From Struthio camelus (taxonomy: Eukaryota; Chordata; Aves; Struthioniformes; Struthionidae): DNA of 64,000 bases. Positions 23,715 to 37,324 of this stretch are shown here, one piece after another (positions within the stretch are counted from its first letter, which is position 1; each line of letters opens with the position of its first letter). The stretch covers positions 176,890,247-176,954,246 of the forward strand of contig NC_090942.1 of NCBI RefSeq assembly GCF_040807025.1, read 5' to 3'. A program made the translations under genes and the position numbers. The notes beneath the pieces are model-generated. The model made no database searches. It was not told the origin of the DNA and was given only the letters and a program-made list of their open reading frames with translations.

Positions 23715-26700
23715 ATGAAACGAGGAAGGAAAATTAATGAGACTAACAACAGTTCATCTGAAGAGGCAGCTGAGAAAGAGTCCAAGAGACACAAGATTAC
23801 AGATGAGAAAAATGTAATTGTGCGGAGTCCTGACTGGGCTAACCTGCTTCAAGATGTTATCCTGCAGGTATTTCAGTACTTGCCCCTTCTGGATCGTGCT
23901 CATGCATCACAGGTCTGCCGGAACTGGAACCAAGTGTTTCATATGCCTGATCTCTGGAGGTGTTTTGAATTTGAACTGAATCAACCAGCTACATCTTACT
24001 TGAGGGCTACACATCCTGAACTAATCAAACAAATAATTAAGAGGCATTCCAATCATCTGCAGTATGTAAGCTTCAAGGTAGTGTATTTTATAGGCTCCTT
24101 TTTAAAGTAACTTTCTAAAAAGCATTAATTTTTGTTTTCCTTTTATTAGGAAAGATTCAAGGAAATGTCTTTGATACTCTTGAGATAGTTTTCATGATTT
24201 GTCTACATAAATATGAGAGCATGAGAAGCATGAGAAGTATGATATAATTAAAATGAGTAATTGAAATGTCAGTGATGATTGACAGCTGTGCTCAAGACGT
24301 TTTAATTTACGGAAAACTAGAGAACGTGTCACTAAATGTTACAAGAGGCTTATTACCCGATCTTCATGATTAGGATTGCCAGTTATTTTAAAAAGGAGTA
24401 TAGCAAGTCTTTCTCTGGTAAGCCTAGTTTTCAAGCACAGTATCTTGAAGAAATGAGTTCTCTTAAATAGGTATATAGACATGGAAGTTATCTTCCGATT
24501 CATTTGTTTATTTGTATATATTTTCAGGACCCAAACTTAGAGTAACTGTTCTGAAAATACTTTTTCGTTGCCTTATCTGTTTTTTTTTTTTCCTTGAAGT
24601 ATCTTAGCTGCTTAGAATTCTACCTCAACAAATGATCAGAAATATTTCAGTTCTGATACTACTATACATCTGAATACTTGTCTCAGAATTAAGTTTAATC
24701 AGGATTCATAAACGAGGCATTTCCCTATTCCATGTTCTTTAGGGAGCTGGATCTAATACTCATGGTTAGAAAACATCTAATGCACAAAAATTCTAAGTGT
24801 AATCGTACTAGTATCCAACTAGTAGTTTTAGCCCTAAGTGGTATGGGATTGTCTGCATATGGGATTTAGTCACTACAGACTCTGTTAACTGGAAAAAGCG
24901 CACAGGCTTGTGCATCCTTTGTACATCCTTTGTACAAAGGATGATACACCTACCGCTGATGCTTGGCTGAGAAATACCATTTGGTCAAAATTGGCTTTGT
25001 TAACATCATAGAATTACTTACTTTCAACAAATTAGAACCTTTAACGTTGGCCACGTCTACATTTCTCGCTGTTTATGAAGGGTGTTGTGAAACAGTCGTG
25101 GCTGTTCACAAATTTAGAAAGGAAACTGCTTCTGTAGTAAATCTATCATATACCTTTTGTTTCTGAAAGCTAGCAGTTTCAGTGTTGTAGGAAACATGGG
25201 TGTGTGAGTAGTTGGGGCACATCTGCCTGTTCATGTGTATTGCTACTGCTTGATCTGATGCCAGGTGTAAACTGGTTATAACAAGGTGTATGTGTGTATC
25301 TCAGCATCTGAATAAAGACAACTTTTAGCTGCATTGGAAAGACTTCAGTGTCTAATTCCAGACATTGTTTTGCACCAGATGTTCTTGAAGAATGTCGGAC
25401 GTCTTTTACCGGTAGGGGGATACCCATGTGATTTCTTGAATGTGTCCCTAAAATTGTGCCTCCATGTTGCAGAACAGAGACTAAATCTGGAAGAAATTAA
25501 GGAGCAAGGATAGTCACAAGGAAGTAGATATAACACTGATTATTATTCTGTCACTGCTGGAAACTTGAATTTTTATTTAGGCAAAGTAAGGGTGGATAGT
25601 TGAAAATAAAGGCTTTTCAGCTTGTGTTCGAATGGAAAATGAACATTCATCCGACTACAGGCTTACTTCAGATCGGTTGCTGAGAAGGTCGCATGGCCTA
25701 TGGCACATTTAAAATTGATCTTGCAATCAAGCTTTTTATTATTTCCTAAGTTTACGAAGTTGTCATGCCTACTGTATACGAGAGATTATTTAGAAAGCAC
25801 ATCTGAGTTTTGAGGAACATCCACTAGAGGCACACTAGCTGATTAAGCTGTGTAACAAGTAGACTAATAATGAAGACTTTTCAGGGTATCCACTGTGTAT
25901 CTGTCATGGTATTAATGATAAAGGCCTAGTCAGATAGGTTGAGATTATACTTAACCCTCCAGCAGCTCCATGCTGTGAACTGAAGCGCTGAAAAAGGAAT
26001 CGGCTCTTTTTACGTAGTGAAGTGTTTATAGATTTCCTACATTTTGATAAGTTATAGAGGAAAATGGGGCAGGTTGTGGAGCCGAGCGAGTATTTGCTTG
26101 CTTGTTTTTCGATGTGGATTAAATATCTTTGAACAAACTCCTTAGTTGGCCTTTCGCTCTGCTCAATTTTACAGAAGTATTTAGGAGTGCTGTAAATTGA
26201 TAGTAGATTATCTTAGATTTTTTTATGCATACTTTTTCTGGAAAGAAAAAAAGTTACTGAATTTACATTTAGGACATCAGTAGAATTCCAGTGAGGTTTT
26301 TTGTTGCTCTTTTTTTTTTTTTTTTTTTTTAAATCACATTTCAACAGGTAACATAAAAATGTTGAAGTGTAGCTACTTGGATTCTTTGTGAAGTGTTTGA
26401 TATAGTATTTTCTGAAACAATTCATTTTATTTTAAGGTGGACAGCAGCAAGGAATCTGCAGAAGCAGCTTGTGATATTTTATCACAGCTCGTGAATTGCT
26501 CTCTGAAAACACTTGGGCTAATTTCAACTGCCCGGCCAAGCTTCATGGATTTACCAAAGGTATTTTAATATGTATATTTTCTTACAGAAGAATATTGCAG
26601 TGGTTCGTATAATATTATTAATACTTTAAGAAAAGCTTTAGGGTACGAGTTATAATTTTGGGCAAATAAAACTTTGTTCTTGGACTCTATGAAAGGGAGG

Positions 26701-29700
26701 AACTGAGGTGTTGTACTAAGATGGATACCTAAAGCTATCATATGAGAACTTGGTCCTGACCTTATTCTTCAAAGTACTCCTTCTGTCTGTTTGCTCTTAA
26801 TGAAATATTGAGGAATATGTTGCAAGTCAGGAGGTTACAGGTTTATGTCTATGTAATTGTAATGTGGGATTGTGGGGGGACTGTGTTTGGGAGAGGGTTC
26901 CTAAGGAAATGAGGCACTTTTATGGTCTAGTAAGTGGTAAAATTTCATCCATATAGACTTGCTGTAGGGATTATGTTGTCATTGAGATCTCTTTCTGAAA
27001 CGAAGTATGATCATGATTTTCAGAACTTAATATTGTATAGTCAAGTACCAGATTCTTAAGTGTCTGCACTGCATTTTTAAATTAATTCTGTCAAATTTTT
27101 ACCTGGTAGCATTTAACTAAACATTACATTTTGTTAAAAGGCCCCTAATTGAGAAGACAACGCATCTCTTTTCCGTGCTTCTAAACAAGAGTCCCTGCTA
27201 GTGAGGTAGAAATGCGCTATCGCTGAGGAGTGGGAGAGTGGTCGTGGTAACCTGGGCTGCTAGTTCCGTGCAGGACCCTCTTGAGTATTTCTCAGCCTTG
27301 ATTCCTGAACCCCGCTGTATGTGAATCACCAGATCCAGCTAAACTATCAGCTTGGTCTCAATGAAGTCATTGCTGATGATGGCAACAGGACAAGAAGAAA
27401 GTAGGGATAACCTTAGAGAAGGAAATAGGGGATGAGGCAGCAAGGGTAGCAGGGCTGCAGAGGAAGGAGAGAGGGAAGGTTCCAGCGTAGGCAGGATTTA
27501 AGCAGGGTTAGCTACTGAAGGATTATTAATTATTATCCTGGGCAGTGATCACAGTCACGTCATGGTGTTCTCTTGAATGTATTTTTAATCCTTAATTTTC
27601 AATGAGGCTTTCTAGACATTTTAACTCGATTCTGTAGGGCTTTTTACTCTTTTCGCGTGCTTTCAGAGGTGAATGTGCAAATACCTGAATGTAGTGAAAA
27701 CAGTTCACAATCTTAATATGTTAGAAATAATCTGTCCTTTTACCTGTTGCATATGTTATTATTTCTTAATCTGTTTTGCTCTTTTACTTTTTTTCCCTGA
27801 AAGGGTATGCTGTGGTTGTTCAGCTTGATGAATAATTATTTGTAGTCATTCATGTTATAGTCTTACTCAGTTTCAACATTTCTGAAATACAATCTTCCTT
27901 TTTTTTTTTTTTTTTGTTCAGAGTAAATTCACATTTACCCTGTAAAATTCATTCAAAATGAGTCTAAATTAACTCTGGACATAATTGGGCATTTCTATGT
28001 TTACCACTTGAGTAAAGTTTGTCACCTGCAGATATTGTCAGGAATGATTTCTAAATTTCCTTAGACCACTAGTGAAGCTAAAGAATAGACTTAAACCAAG
28101 AATAAGTTCTTGTGGGAAGCCGTTAGTAACAGCCCCATTGGATGAGAAGCAGGTAAAGATGGATCTGAAAATTCATCAAACTTTATTTTTAAAATCAGAT
28201 TGTAGAGGAAGTCTAAACTATTTGGCGTTATTTTTATCAGCACTCTTCTGCTCTCTAACAGTGTGAAATCTGGCAAACGTTATTTGTAGATCACATTCCA
28301 GCATTATGTTACCTGAACTTTTCACTAAGTACGTTCTGCATGAATCCTTTAAAGAGTCTGCTATCAAAATCTCAGAATCATACTGTTGCTTACGTGTGCG
28401 TCAATATTGAAAAGACATTAAATCGCTAGCTTTTACCTTTTGGAGTATTGCCTGTCTTCATTTCACTCTTCAAACTATGGTTTCAAGTTACCTGTTTCTA
28501 CAAGCATGTTTAATTTTCTTTATCTATTTAACATCCTCCTTAGAGGGAGTTACATTCTAACTACGGAGAGAATGAAGACACAATATTAACAAATTTACAA
28601 AGTGGAAATGTTATTTGAGCACCTTTTCTTCTTCAGGAGATAATGTATATAATTAGAGTACTGCCAGTGTACTTGGAAGTGCTGCCCAGAGCCAAAGTGC
28701 TAATGCTCCTTATTTGAACGCTATTTTCATTTGCATTAACTGACTTTGCCAGTTTATATAAACATGAAAATATTAATTCCTGCTCTAAATCTAATTGTGT
28801 GTGAGTTTTAGTAAAAAACAAAGATGCCACATATGAATGAGCAAATAATGTTTTTGATCCTTCTCTCATATAACCGTATTCGGGATTCTACACTGCATGT
28901 GGTTCAGAGTGGAACCACACAGAAATCAAATTACTTAACTAATCAGAAAATTATATGCAAAAGACTTGTGTATTCATGTTCTAATACCTCATTTGGATAG
29001 AGGATAACTCTTACTTAGGAGGCTGGGTATATATATTTTGTATACATACACATATATATGTATATGTATACATCAATTTTATATGTGTGTTTTATATATA
29101 TGGTATACATTAAAGACAATAATATTCCAAATTTTGACTTCAGATAACCAGGATTTAGTTGGTCTTCCAAATAGATAGGCTTTATCTGATTCTTATTTCC
29201 GTATGTATTGAAATGTTCTGTTTGTTTATAATTTGGCTATTCATTGAACAGTCACGTCACGTTCATTAAATATTTAATTATCAGTTTCCTTATCTGAATG
29301 CCGTCTTTGTCAGTTCCTAGAATTTTAGCCGTAAGGTCCCCAGAAATGTGTTGTATGTTTGCATTTGCTAGTTAAATGCTGATATCGTATATTTCAACTT
29401 TTGGTAATGGAAGCAATAGTCTCAGTCATGTGTTTCTGTAGATTGAAGTGGGAGGTGGGGGAGGATGTGCACTGTTGACCGTTGAGTTACTTCTGGGAAA
29501 AAAAGCATGAATTGGGCAGCAGACCATTGTTGTAGTACTTACCACTGAAGAGCAGCTTTAGAGCTATTCACTTTTCCAGTCCAGTTAGTTGTCAAGGTAA
29601 ATCCATTCAAAGGGGGTCAACCCTAAGTATTGTGGGGGGGTGGCAGCTGGCCAGTACCGCTTGGCTTCAGGCGTTTCTTAAACCTGTAGGTATACCCTAC

Positions 29701-32700
29701 CTATACAAAAGCCACTTCATTCAACTCATCATCATATTATTATATCTTTTCTCATTTTGCCATCGTCCTCTTGGAAGAGGTTGACCTCACCATCATAAAG
29801 TTCATAGTCTTTCTAGTTTATACAGCAGTAGAATGCCTTGTTTTAGTCTCTGTTCCTTTTCCAAGAGTTTCTAACGTTTTGTTTGCTAGTTTGAATGCTG
29901 CTGCTGGTTGAATTGGCGTTCTTTGGGAAATCCTGACAATCCCCAAATTCTTTCCAAGTGCTCACAGCTGATTTAACGCACATCACTTTGCATAGTTAAA
30001 ATTGTTTCCCCATGTGCGTTACTTTGTGTTTATTGACATTGAATTTCATTTTCCATTTTTATAGCCTACTTGATCAGTAATCTGAGGTTTTTTTTTTTTT
30101 TTGGTAAGTCTTTGCAGTCAGTCTTAGGTCAGACTTACTTCCCTGTTCACCTTTATTCCCACGTGTTTTTCCATGACTGTGTTCAACATGAGTGTCCTTA
30201 ACTATATCTCTGTTCTATAATGAGTTTAGTATTCCTATAATAAATGCTTCTTTATTCTTTAGATGTGCACAAGATGTTTTTTGCCTAATTGTGGATTTCA
30301 GTAGTTTCGGTCTCATTCGTTTTTACTGTATTGAGTGTGCTAAAAACTTGAAGGATCGCTTAGTTTTAGGTCCACTTGTTAAAACTGCCTAAAACAAAAA
30401 TATGCTTAATACAAAGAATATTTAGGAAACAAGTTCATATGTAGTCTGGATTCTGCTACTTCATGCTTCTAGAAAGGCTAGTAAGGAACTCCAGGGGTTA
30501 GTGCTGCTGAGAAGCGATTGAAATTCATGAAACATATTAAGTTGAGAAAGTTGAGGTTTTAGAGATAGGAGGAGAAATAACTGAGGTATTAATTTAAACA
30601 TAACTTGAATTTTTTGTCTTAGCTGTCTACAGAAGTCTTCTTTCTGTTAGAGTTATAATCTTTGTGTTTGGAGGTATATAGGGATTAGCATAGTGTTCCA
30701 GAGCTTATCGGAGAAAAGCTGATTCTTAAACTTCTTCATGAACAAAGTTTGGCTAAGAGTTAGTTGGTCCTCTTTCCCAGTTGACTAGATCCAGCCACTT
30801 GTCTTTCTCCTATTAACTCCATACAAAGTTACGCTGAATTCATTCCCTTTCTTTTTCTCTCCCCGTACCTGAGCTTGAGGCTACCACCATGTGCCTTGTT
30901 CCTTCTGCTACAAACTGCGCTCCTGAGTAGCCGAGAACCTATCCTGGTTATGCTGCTGCATTGAAAAAATACTTGATCACACGTATCTGACTTGCCGCGC
31001 TTTACTGATTTGGCATCTCACCAGTGCAGTACAACTCACTGCATGGGAATTTCTGTTCTAGGGGATGCTTCTGAAAGAACGTGGTGCTTATTAAAGAGAG
31101 TGATTTGCAAATTCTCTCTAAAATAAGGGCATCTATGTTTTTTTTCTCTTCAGTTGTGGCCTTCCGGTAGCATGGTTTAGGTTTGTGCAGTGGATTGTTC
31201 TGGTGAGGCTTTCAGTTTATGTTCAACGTTGAACATTCTGATTTGCCAAATACATAGATTGGTAGCAAAAATGATGAAACTTCCTCTTTATTCAATAATG
31301 TGTTAACAGTATTCTTCATTTATAAGTATTCAATATCAAAATATCAAATGCTATGAATAAATAAAGGAAAGCTAGGATTACTGTGTACAGTGTAGATCAG
31401 TGAGGTTTTTATTTCAAATACCACTGTTTCATTTAAACTTCTTTTTTCTACAGTCTCACTTTATTTCTGCACTGACAGTGGTGTTTGTAAACTCCAAATC
31501 CCTGTCTTCATTGAAGATCGATGATACACCAGTAGATGATCCGTCTCTCAAAGTACTAGTGGCTAACAACAGTGACACACTCAAACTGTTAAAAATGAGC
31601 AGTTGTCCTCATGTTTCTCCAGCTGGTAAGCTACTGTGTCTTTGTTCTGGTTTTTAAAGTGTATTTGTTAAACTCTTTCTAAAAAACAGTAAGCCTCTTG
31701 GAGAGGGGGAACGAGGGGAATAGAGCGATGCTGAATGTAGCGACTATATATAGCAGCTGTCTCAGAGGAAGATACTATTCAGCTGCTTGTCCGTCCATCC
31801 CACGCTTCTCTCCCCAGGAGTATTGCAGAATGAGTACTTGGCTAATAATAAAATAGTGCATGGCTATTTTGGACAAATAAGTAACTGCTTGTGGAGGTTC
31901 AGAGAGTATGTACTGACTTGATAGTTGCATTACTTCTGCAATGATAATGTAAGCATTTCAGTATAATTAAGCATTTTTGGAATGCAAGTTCTTTTTCAGC
32001 AGTTCCTAATATATGTGATTTGAGGTTTTGGAATGTCACGCCTTATGAAGGTGTTGGCTTAGTTGTTTTGAAAGAAAAGTTTAATCTTTTGCTGGAGAAC
32101 AAGTGCAGGCAGCACTCAAAGGGGAGATGAGCCTGAGCTGTGCAGAACTGTCGTTACCAGTTACACTTCATTAACAGTGTAAAAGGGTGTTTGTAGCAAA
32201 AATGAAGCTAGCCCATATCAGAATGACAGCCTTATCCAGTTTATTGCAGTTCATAGAACTCTCACTTGTGGAAGACTTGCACAATGCAGAGCATTCCTAA
32301 GATTGTTTTCACAGATTATATGTAGCCTGTCAACACATACAGTTTTTCAGCAAGGATTGGAAGAAGAGCCATAAGTGAGATGCGAGTAACTTTGCTAAAT
32401 TTCTTTTCGTATGTTGCGCAGAAACAACAAGATAGCTTTTATCATGCTAATATATTGTGATCCAAATTATTAAATATATTACACGTAAAATTCACCAGCA
32501 GGAGTCCTAAGAATATGGGAAGATGATACTGTAACAGAAGTCATTTTGTTGTAGCCACGATAAAAAAAAACCCACAAACTTGATACCCTTGCAGGGGAAG
32601 TTCTCAAACACGAGGTTTTGTGTTTGGTTTTATATGAATAAATCCTGAGAATGCAGATATGTTTTGCAGCAGATCTGTCTAGCAGAGTGTTTACCAGCAT

Positions 32701-35700
32701 GTTAATTGAGATGTTGTTTCTTTCAAAGCTTGATAAGCATAGATAGAGCTTTACTTAAATTAGATGACCATTTTTTTCGACTTAAACTTTCATTTGAGAA
32801 TCCTTGCATGCCTGAGAAGTACAGAAGCTGTAACATGTACGTCTAGAGGAGGAGGCTCTAGCAGTAGTTTGTAGCAAGGTGAGGGGAGTAGGTCCCTTGG
32901 ATTTGGATCCAAGAGCGTCCTGGTCGCATCAGCCCTAGCAGCCCTAGCCCTAGAAACAAGGAGCACGACTACTGTTGCGCTTCCTAGAATTGAGATTAAT
33001 AGAAGGAAATCAGCTACGTTAGTAACAAAGCCAGAGGGAGTGCTACATAAATGGCAGAATAATTTGATCACTTAATGGAGGTCTGGATGTGCTTTGAGAA
33101 GGAGAAAAGAGTGGAACAAAGCAGAAAGAGGCTTGTTGGCCTCAGAACAAGCAGAGTGCAAAAGTGAGACTGTCCAAGGAAAATGAGAAGCTTTGAGCAC
33201 TGACTTACTCCCCCACCCCCACCCCGGCAGTATCCTAATTGGGCTGCTATAAACTGTGGAAAAAACTTTGATTGAACCAAAAGGACCGTGAGTTACCCCA
33301 AACTAACTCCTTTTGGATGCACTGCACATGGCATTACAAGCCTTCAAATTGAAGTTCCAGGGAGGTGTTCCATCCTAGATTACTACTTAAGACTTTAATT
33401 ATTAGTGAAGGGCAGAGAGGAATAATGCAGGTAGTGCAAAGAGAGACACCACTATTGCAGGGATGAAAGGAAAGACTGATATCAAACTGTGAATTGCTTC
33501 CAAAAGATGTTCCGAGTAATCCATAAGTTACTGTGGAACATAAAAGGCATGTTTGGGTTTGGGCTGGAGAATACAAGGGCAGTGAAATATTTCTAATCTG
33601 TGTGAGTGTACCTGAAATTTCTGCTGCTTGCTGTTTCCCATCTGGACTTTAACCCATGTTAGAACTGGAACAGCACCTTGTAAAAGAAGATAGTGGTTAT
33701 TCTTAAATCTACATTGATGCGCTGTCTTTTATTACCTGACATACTAGCTATTGCAATAGAGGGGACTGAAAGTATTTCTGTAAAGGTTGCAGGTCTGCTC
33801 TAGGGGTGAGAGGGTCGCTCCCCTTTGGATAAGGGGGTAGGGGAGAGGATGGGTAGGCTGTGCCCACATTAGCAGTATAGCACACAGGAGAGTTCTTTTG
33901 ATGGCAATCTGCCAGAATTTGTAGTAGGCACTCAAAGCAATTTACTTCTACTGACACAAACGTTAAGACTGTGCCCAGGGATGCTTGGTAGGGTGCACAA
34001 CTCGCAGAATGGACTCCAGGCTCTCCTGCAGTCTACGCGTGCATCCTGCACAGAGAACTGTGACAGAAACAAATTCCGTGGATGTGCAGTCCTAGAACCA
34101 TAATGGATCTCAGCACATTGAACCCCAGTCCTTCCATCTTTGCGTTGCACTAGTCACTACTGTAAATGTACCCTTTATAAAGATTATTTTTTGAAGGATG
34201 CCAGCTTTGCATTTGCATGATGAGTAACAAGTGAGTTTGGATGCCAGAAAGTGTAGCAAGTTTTTTCCTGAAACTGTGTAGTGATAAGACAGGGTTTGTG
34301 GCCATTCGTAGGAGGATTGCTGTAAGAATCACTTTGTCTCTTGTGATTTATGGACAAGAAAAGATCTCTGGCATGTGTTTATGGGGCACAGAATTCAGTA
34401 ATTAGTTGTTTTACACTTGTACTCTGATCTTTAAAGTTTTCACTTCATCTTGGAATTTTTTCTATGAATTGAGTATGTTTCCACATCTGAACTGTTTTTA
34501 CAGGAACCAGGTGCAGTAAGAGTTTGGTTAAAATTCTATCCTGTTAAGGTCTATCAGTCCAACAACCGTTTTATATTTGAAATTACAGTATTTGATGTAG
34601 CCACAACTGCTTCCATTTGATGTGTTTTTTTTTCCTGACCCCGAAGTGGAAAACTCATACAACCTTTTTTCCAGTAACTTTCTTTTAAAAGAAAGAAAGC
34701 AGCCTATTTTTAGGTTCAGTATAGGCTTCTTTTTGAGCTTAGTAACTGCAGCTTAAAATAGCTGCTGTCTTTTAATATTTCTTCCCATTGTTTCAAAGCT
34801 GTAATGTATTGAGCTCAGATTTTGCGGTTACATATTAAATGTTATGTTCTCATCTCCTCTGTTAATGGCAAGACCTAATTTCATGCGATTGTCTGAGTCA
34901 CACGAAATGCAGAAGACTGTATAAAGGAAGTACTGTTCTAAAACTGTTACCTGTGCATTAATATTGCCTGCGTCTGTTTGTGAAGTTTTCAGTCATTCTG
35001 TTATCTTGAGTTCTTTTTGTTAGTGTCTTTGTCTTCCATAAGCAGCAGGTAATTTTGATGTGCTTAGAGGGAGAAAGAGAGTCTGAAAATCACTCTTCTA
35101 GCAATTACTGCACCCAGTTTTTATTGTTTTTCCCTATTTCCCCTCTTCTGCTCCATGTTTTCCAAGTCTAATTATTTATACTTTGTTAGAAAGAATGGAG
35201 AGCAGCACCTCCTGATCTATGTTATAGTCTAGCATTCATTTTAAGTATGCTTTCCTCTGGTGGCAGATTGCATTCGTGGCCGCTTTGTCAGCCATTGACA
35301 TGGTCAGCAGTTGTTCCAGAGCAGACTATGGAAATATTTTCATTATGAGTAAGCCCCTTTTCCAACAGTGACTGAGTATGCATGGACTTAGGGCAGGGCA
35401 GAGCAGTCAGTCTGCTGTCAGTGTATTTGTCATATTAGAATTAAATCCCACAGGAAAAGTGTACAATGTGATGTGTTAACTTTTTTACGTTTCTCTAGCA
35501 AAATAGCAGTACAGTCACCTAGTGTGTGTATATCTTACTGCATAGATTCAAAGAATATACAAGAGCATCCTTATGTGAATAAGGCAGATTCATATTTGTG
35601 TTGTCCAGTTTGATTTTGTTTTGATGTTGTGTCTTGATCATGTGCTCAAATATCTTTGCATCTTCTTGACACGCATAAACAAACCTACTCTTATGTGACA

Positions 35701-36416
35701 CTGTTTTCTTGTTCAATTATTAGTGTATTTATCTGTTTATGTAACCCCTTTCAAAATGTTCCTTCTCACAAGGTATCCTTTGTGTGGCTGACCAGTGTCA
35801 CGGTTTACGTGAGTTGGCGCTAAACTACCATCTGCTAAGTGATGAGCTTCTGCTTGCGTTGTCTTCTGAAAAACATGTCAGACTAGAACACTTGCGTATT
35901 GATGTCGTCAGTGAAAATCCTGGACAGACTCAGTTCCACACAATTCAAAAAAGCAGCTGGGACGCTTTCATCAAGCATTCTCCTAAAGTAAACTTAGTAA
36001 TGTACTTTTTCTTGTACGAAGAAGAGTTTGACCCATTCTTTCGTTATGAAATACCTGTCACTCACCTTTACTTTGGAAGATCGGTAAGCAAAGATGTACT
36101 TGGCCGTGTTGGGATGACGTGTCCTCGTTTAGTTGAACTCGTTGTATGCGCCAATGGATTACGGCCACTGGATGAGGAGCTGATTCGTATTGCAGAACGT
36201 TGCAAGTATCTGTCAGCTGTTGGCCTAGGCGAGTGTGAAGTCTCTTGCAGTGCCTTTGTTGAGTTTGTCAAGATGTGTGGTGGTCGTCTCTCTCAGCTTT
36301 CTATTATGGAGGAAGTCTTGATTCCTGACCAGAAATATAGCTTAGAGCAGATTCATTGGGAAGTTTCAAAGCATCTTGGTAGAGTCTGGTTCCCAGACAT
36401 GATGCCCACGTGGTAA
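23715..36416 (+). CDS. FBXL3: FBXL3, F-box/LRR substrate receptor for cryptochromes
   Basis: SCF ubiquitin-ligase receptor that binds CRY1/CRY2 and sends them to the proteasome, setting circadian period. Coding exons: 23715-24077, 26437-26559, 31454-31625, 35773-36416; all borders AG/GT, joined frame open, 433 residues (human 428). Residues ~1-38 are a charged, variable tail. The F-box spans ~39-85 ([20 protein letters not shown]), followed by leucine-rich repeats to the end. The C-terminal Trp that enters the cryptochrome flavin pocket is present (MMPTW). Human C358, changed in the mouse Afterhours mutant, is conserved ([11 protein letters not shown] at 36201-36203). Human I364, changed in Overtime, is Val here (GTT at 36219-36221), a conservative swap. 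The ATG lies one base after the acceptor, so translation starts at the beginning of exon 2. Confidence 0.97.
24078..26436 (+). other. FBXL3: FBXL3 intron 2
   Basis: AT-rich intron between coding exons 1 and 2. It holds a 20-base perfect palindrome at 24924-24943, preceded by a direct copy of its left arm, and a poly-T tract at 26310-26330. No gene or known mobile element was recognised. Confidence 0.75.
24913..24943. repeat. Direct repeat leading into a perfect 20-base palindrome
   Basis: CATCCTTTGTA at 24913-24923 is followed at once by CATCCTTTGTACAAAGGATG at 24924-24943, which equals its own reverse complement. It lies in FBXL3 intron 2 and has no obvious function. Confidence 0.85.
26560..31453 (+). 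other. FBXL3: FBXL3 intron 3
   Basis: Nearly 5 kb of AT-rich intron. Contains a TA/TG-rich low-complexity block (about 29024-29105) and poly-T tracts near 27900 and 30088. No second gene or clear mobile element was seen. Confidence 0.75.
29024..29105. repeat. AT/TATG low-complexity tract
   Basis: Alternating purine-pyrimidine sequence (tatatat, tatacatacacatatatatg) within FBXL3 intron 3. Confidence 0.75.
31626..35772 (+). other. FBXL3: FBXL3 intron 4
   Basis: Intron between the third and last coding exons. Contains a short palindrome CTTTCTTTTAAAAGAAAG near 34679-34696 and a C-rich tract near 33209-33227. No supported gene was found; the small minus-strand ORFs between 32.5 and 34.3 kb do not resemble known proteins. 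Confidence 0.7.
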
Positions 36417-36690
36417 AGTTCTTAAAAGACTTCAGGGCAGATGGAATAGCACCTTAAACCCAAGCCTACCATATTGCAATTTATTATATGAGCTTACTTA
36501 ATACTATAGTTTTTATTGTAAGTCACTGCATTGTTTGATAGAAAATTAATTTCTCACTTAAAAATTACTTCTGAAATCCAGATTTAAAGATAGAAATTGT
36601 ACATAGGTCCAAAACCCTTTTTTATCTAAGGGAAGTGTTTTCTGTTTAGATTTACTCTTTTCATGGACAGTGACCACAAACTTCTATAGA

Positions 36691-36696
36691 AATAAA
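36691..36696 (+). terminator. Proximal polyadenylation signal of FBXL3
   Basis: AATAAA 275 bases after the stop codon, embedded in an A-run. Confidence 0.4.
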
Positions 36697-37318
36697 AAAA
36701 AAAAAAAATTACAATATTGAAATGTACCTGTGAAACATCAGGTGTCCGTATGCTGTCCTTCTTGATTTAGATGCTAGTACTGAAAACAATTGGATTTGAT
36801 CCTAAAAACAGATTAAATTGCGTGCTTCTGTTGGAGACTATAGCATTTCTAAATGCAGTCACCTAGATGACAGGAACAAGATTATACGGAATATTTAGTA
36901 TGCTGTGAAACGTGCACCTTATTTTATATACAAATCATAAGAGGCAAGAGCAATACACAGCAATATAATTTAGATAATTAAAATATTAAATTTGCTACCT
37001 TTATTCAACAAATTATTAAATCCAGCTAATGTATTTACAGTGTAAGCAAATAGTAATGAGAGTTAACAAAAATTTGGATTTTTTTTTCTTCTATGCATTT
37101 TAATGTAGTTTGCTTATGGGGTCTTGGATCCATGCCTAAACCTGTTTTAAGGTATTATGTTTAGCTCAGGAAGCGGAAGCATTCTGGGGAAAAAATGTAG
37201 ATATATTGTATTTAAAAACATATTGGAGTTAATGGGCTCTTCTTGCGCATTAACCAGTTTTGCAGCATAAGGTTAGACAGATAAGTGCAAGCTTTATTAG
37301 ATGAACACTGCAATGTTA

Positions 37319-37324
37319 AATAAA
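37319..37324 (+). terminator. Distal polyadenylation signal candidate of FBXL3
   Basis: AATAAA in gttaaataaacatg, about 0.9 kb after the stop codon. Confidence 0.4.
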
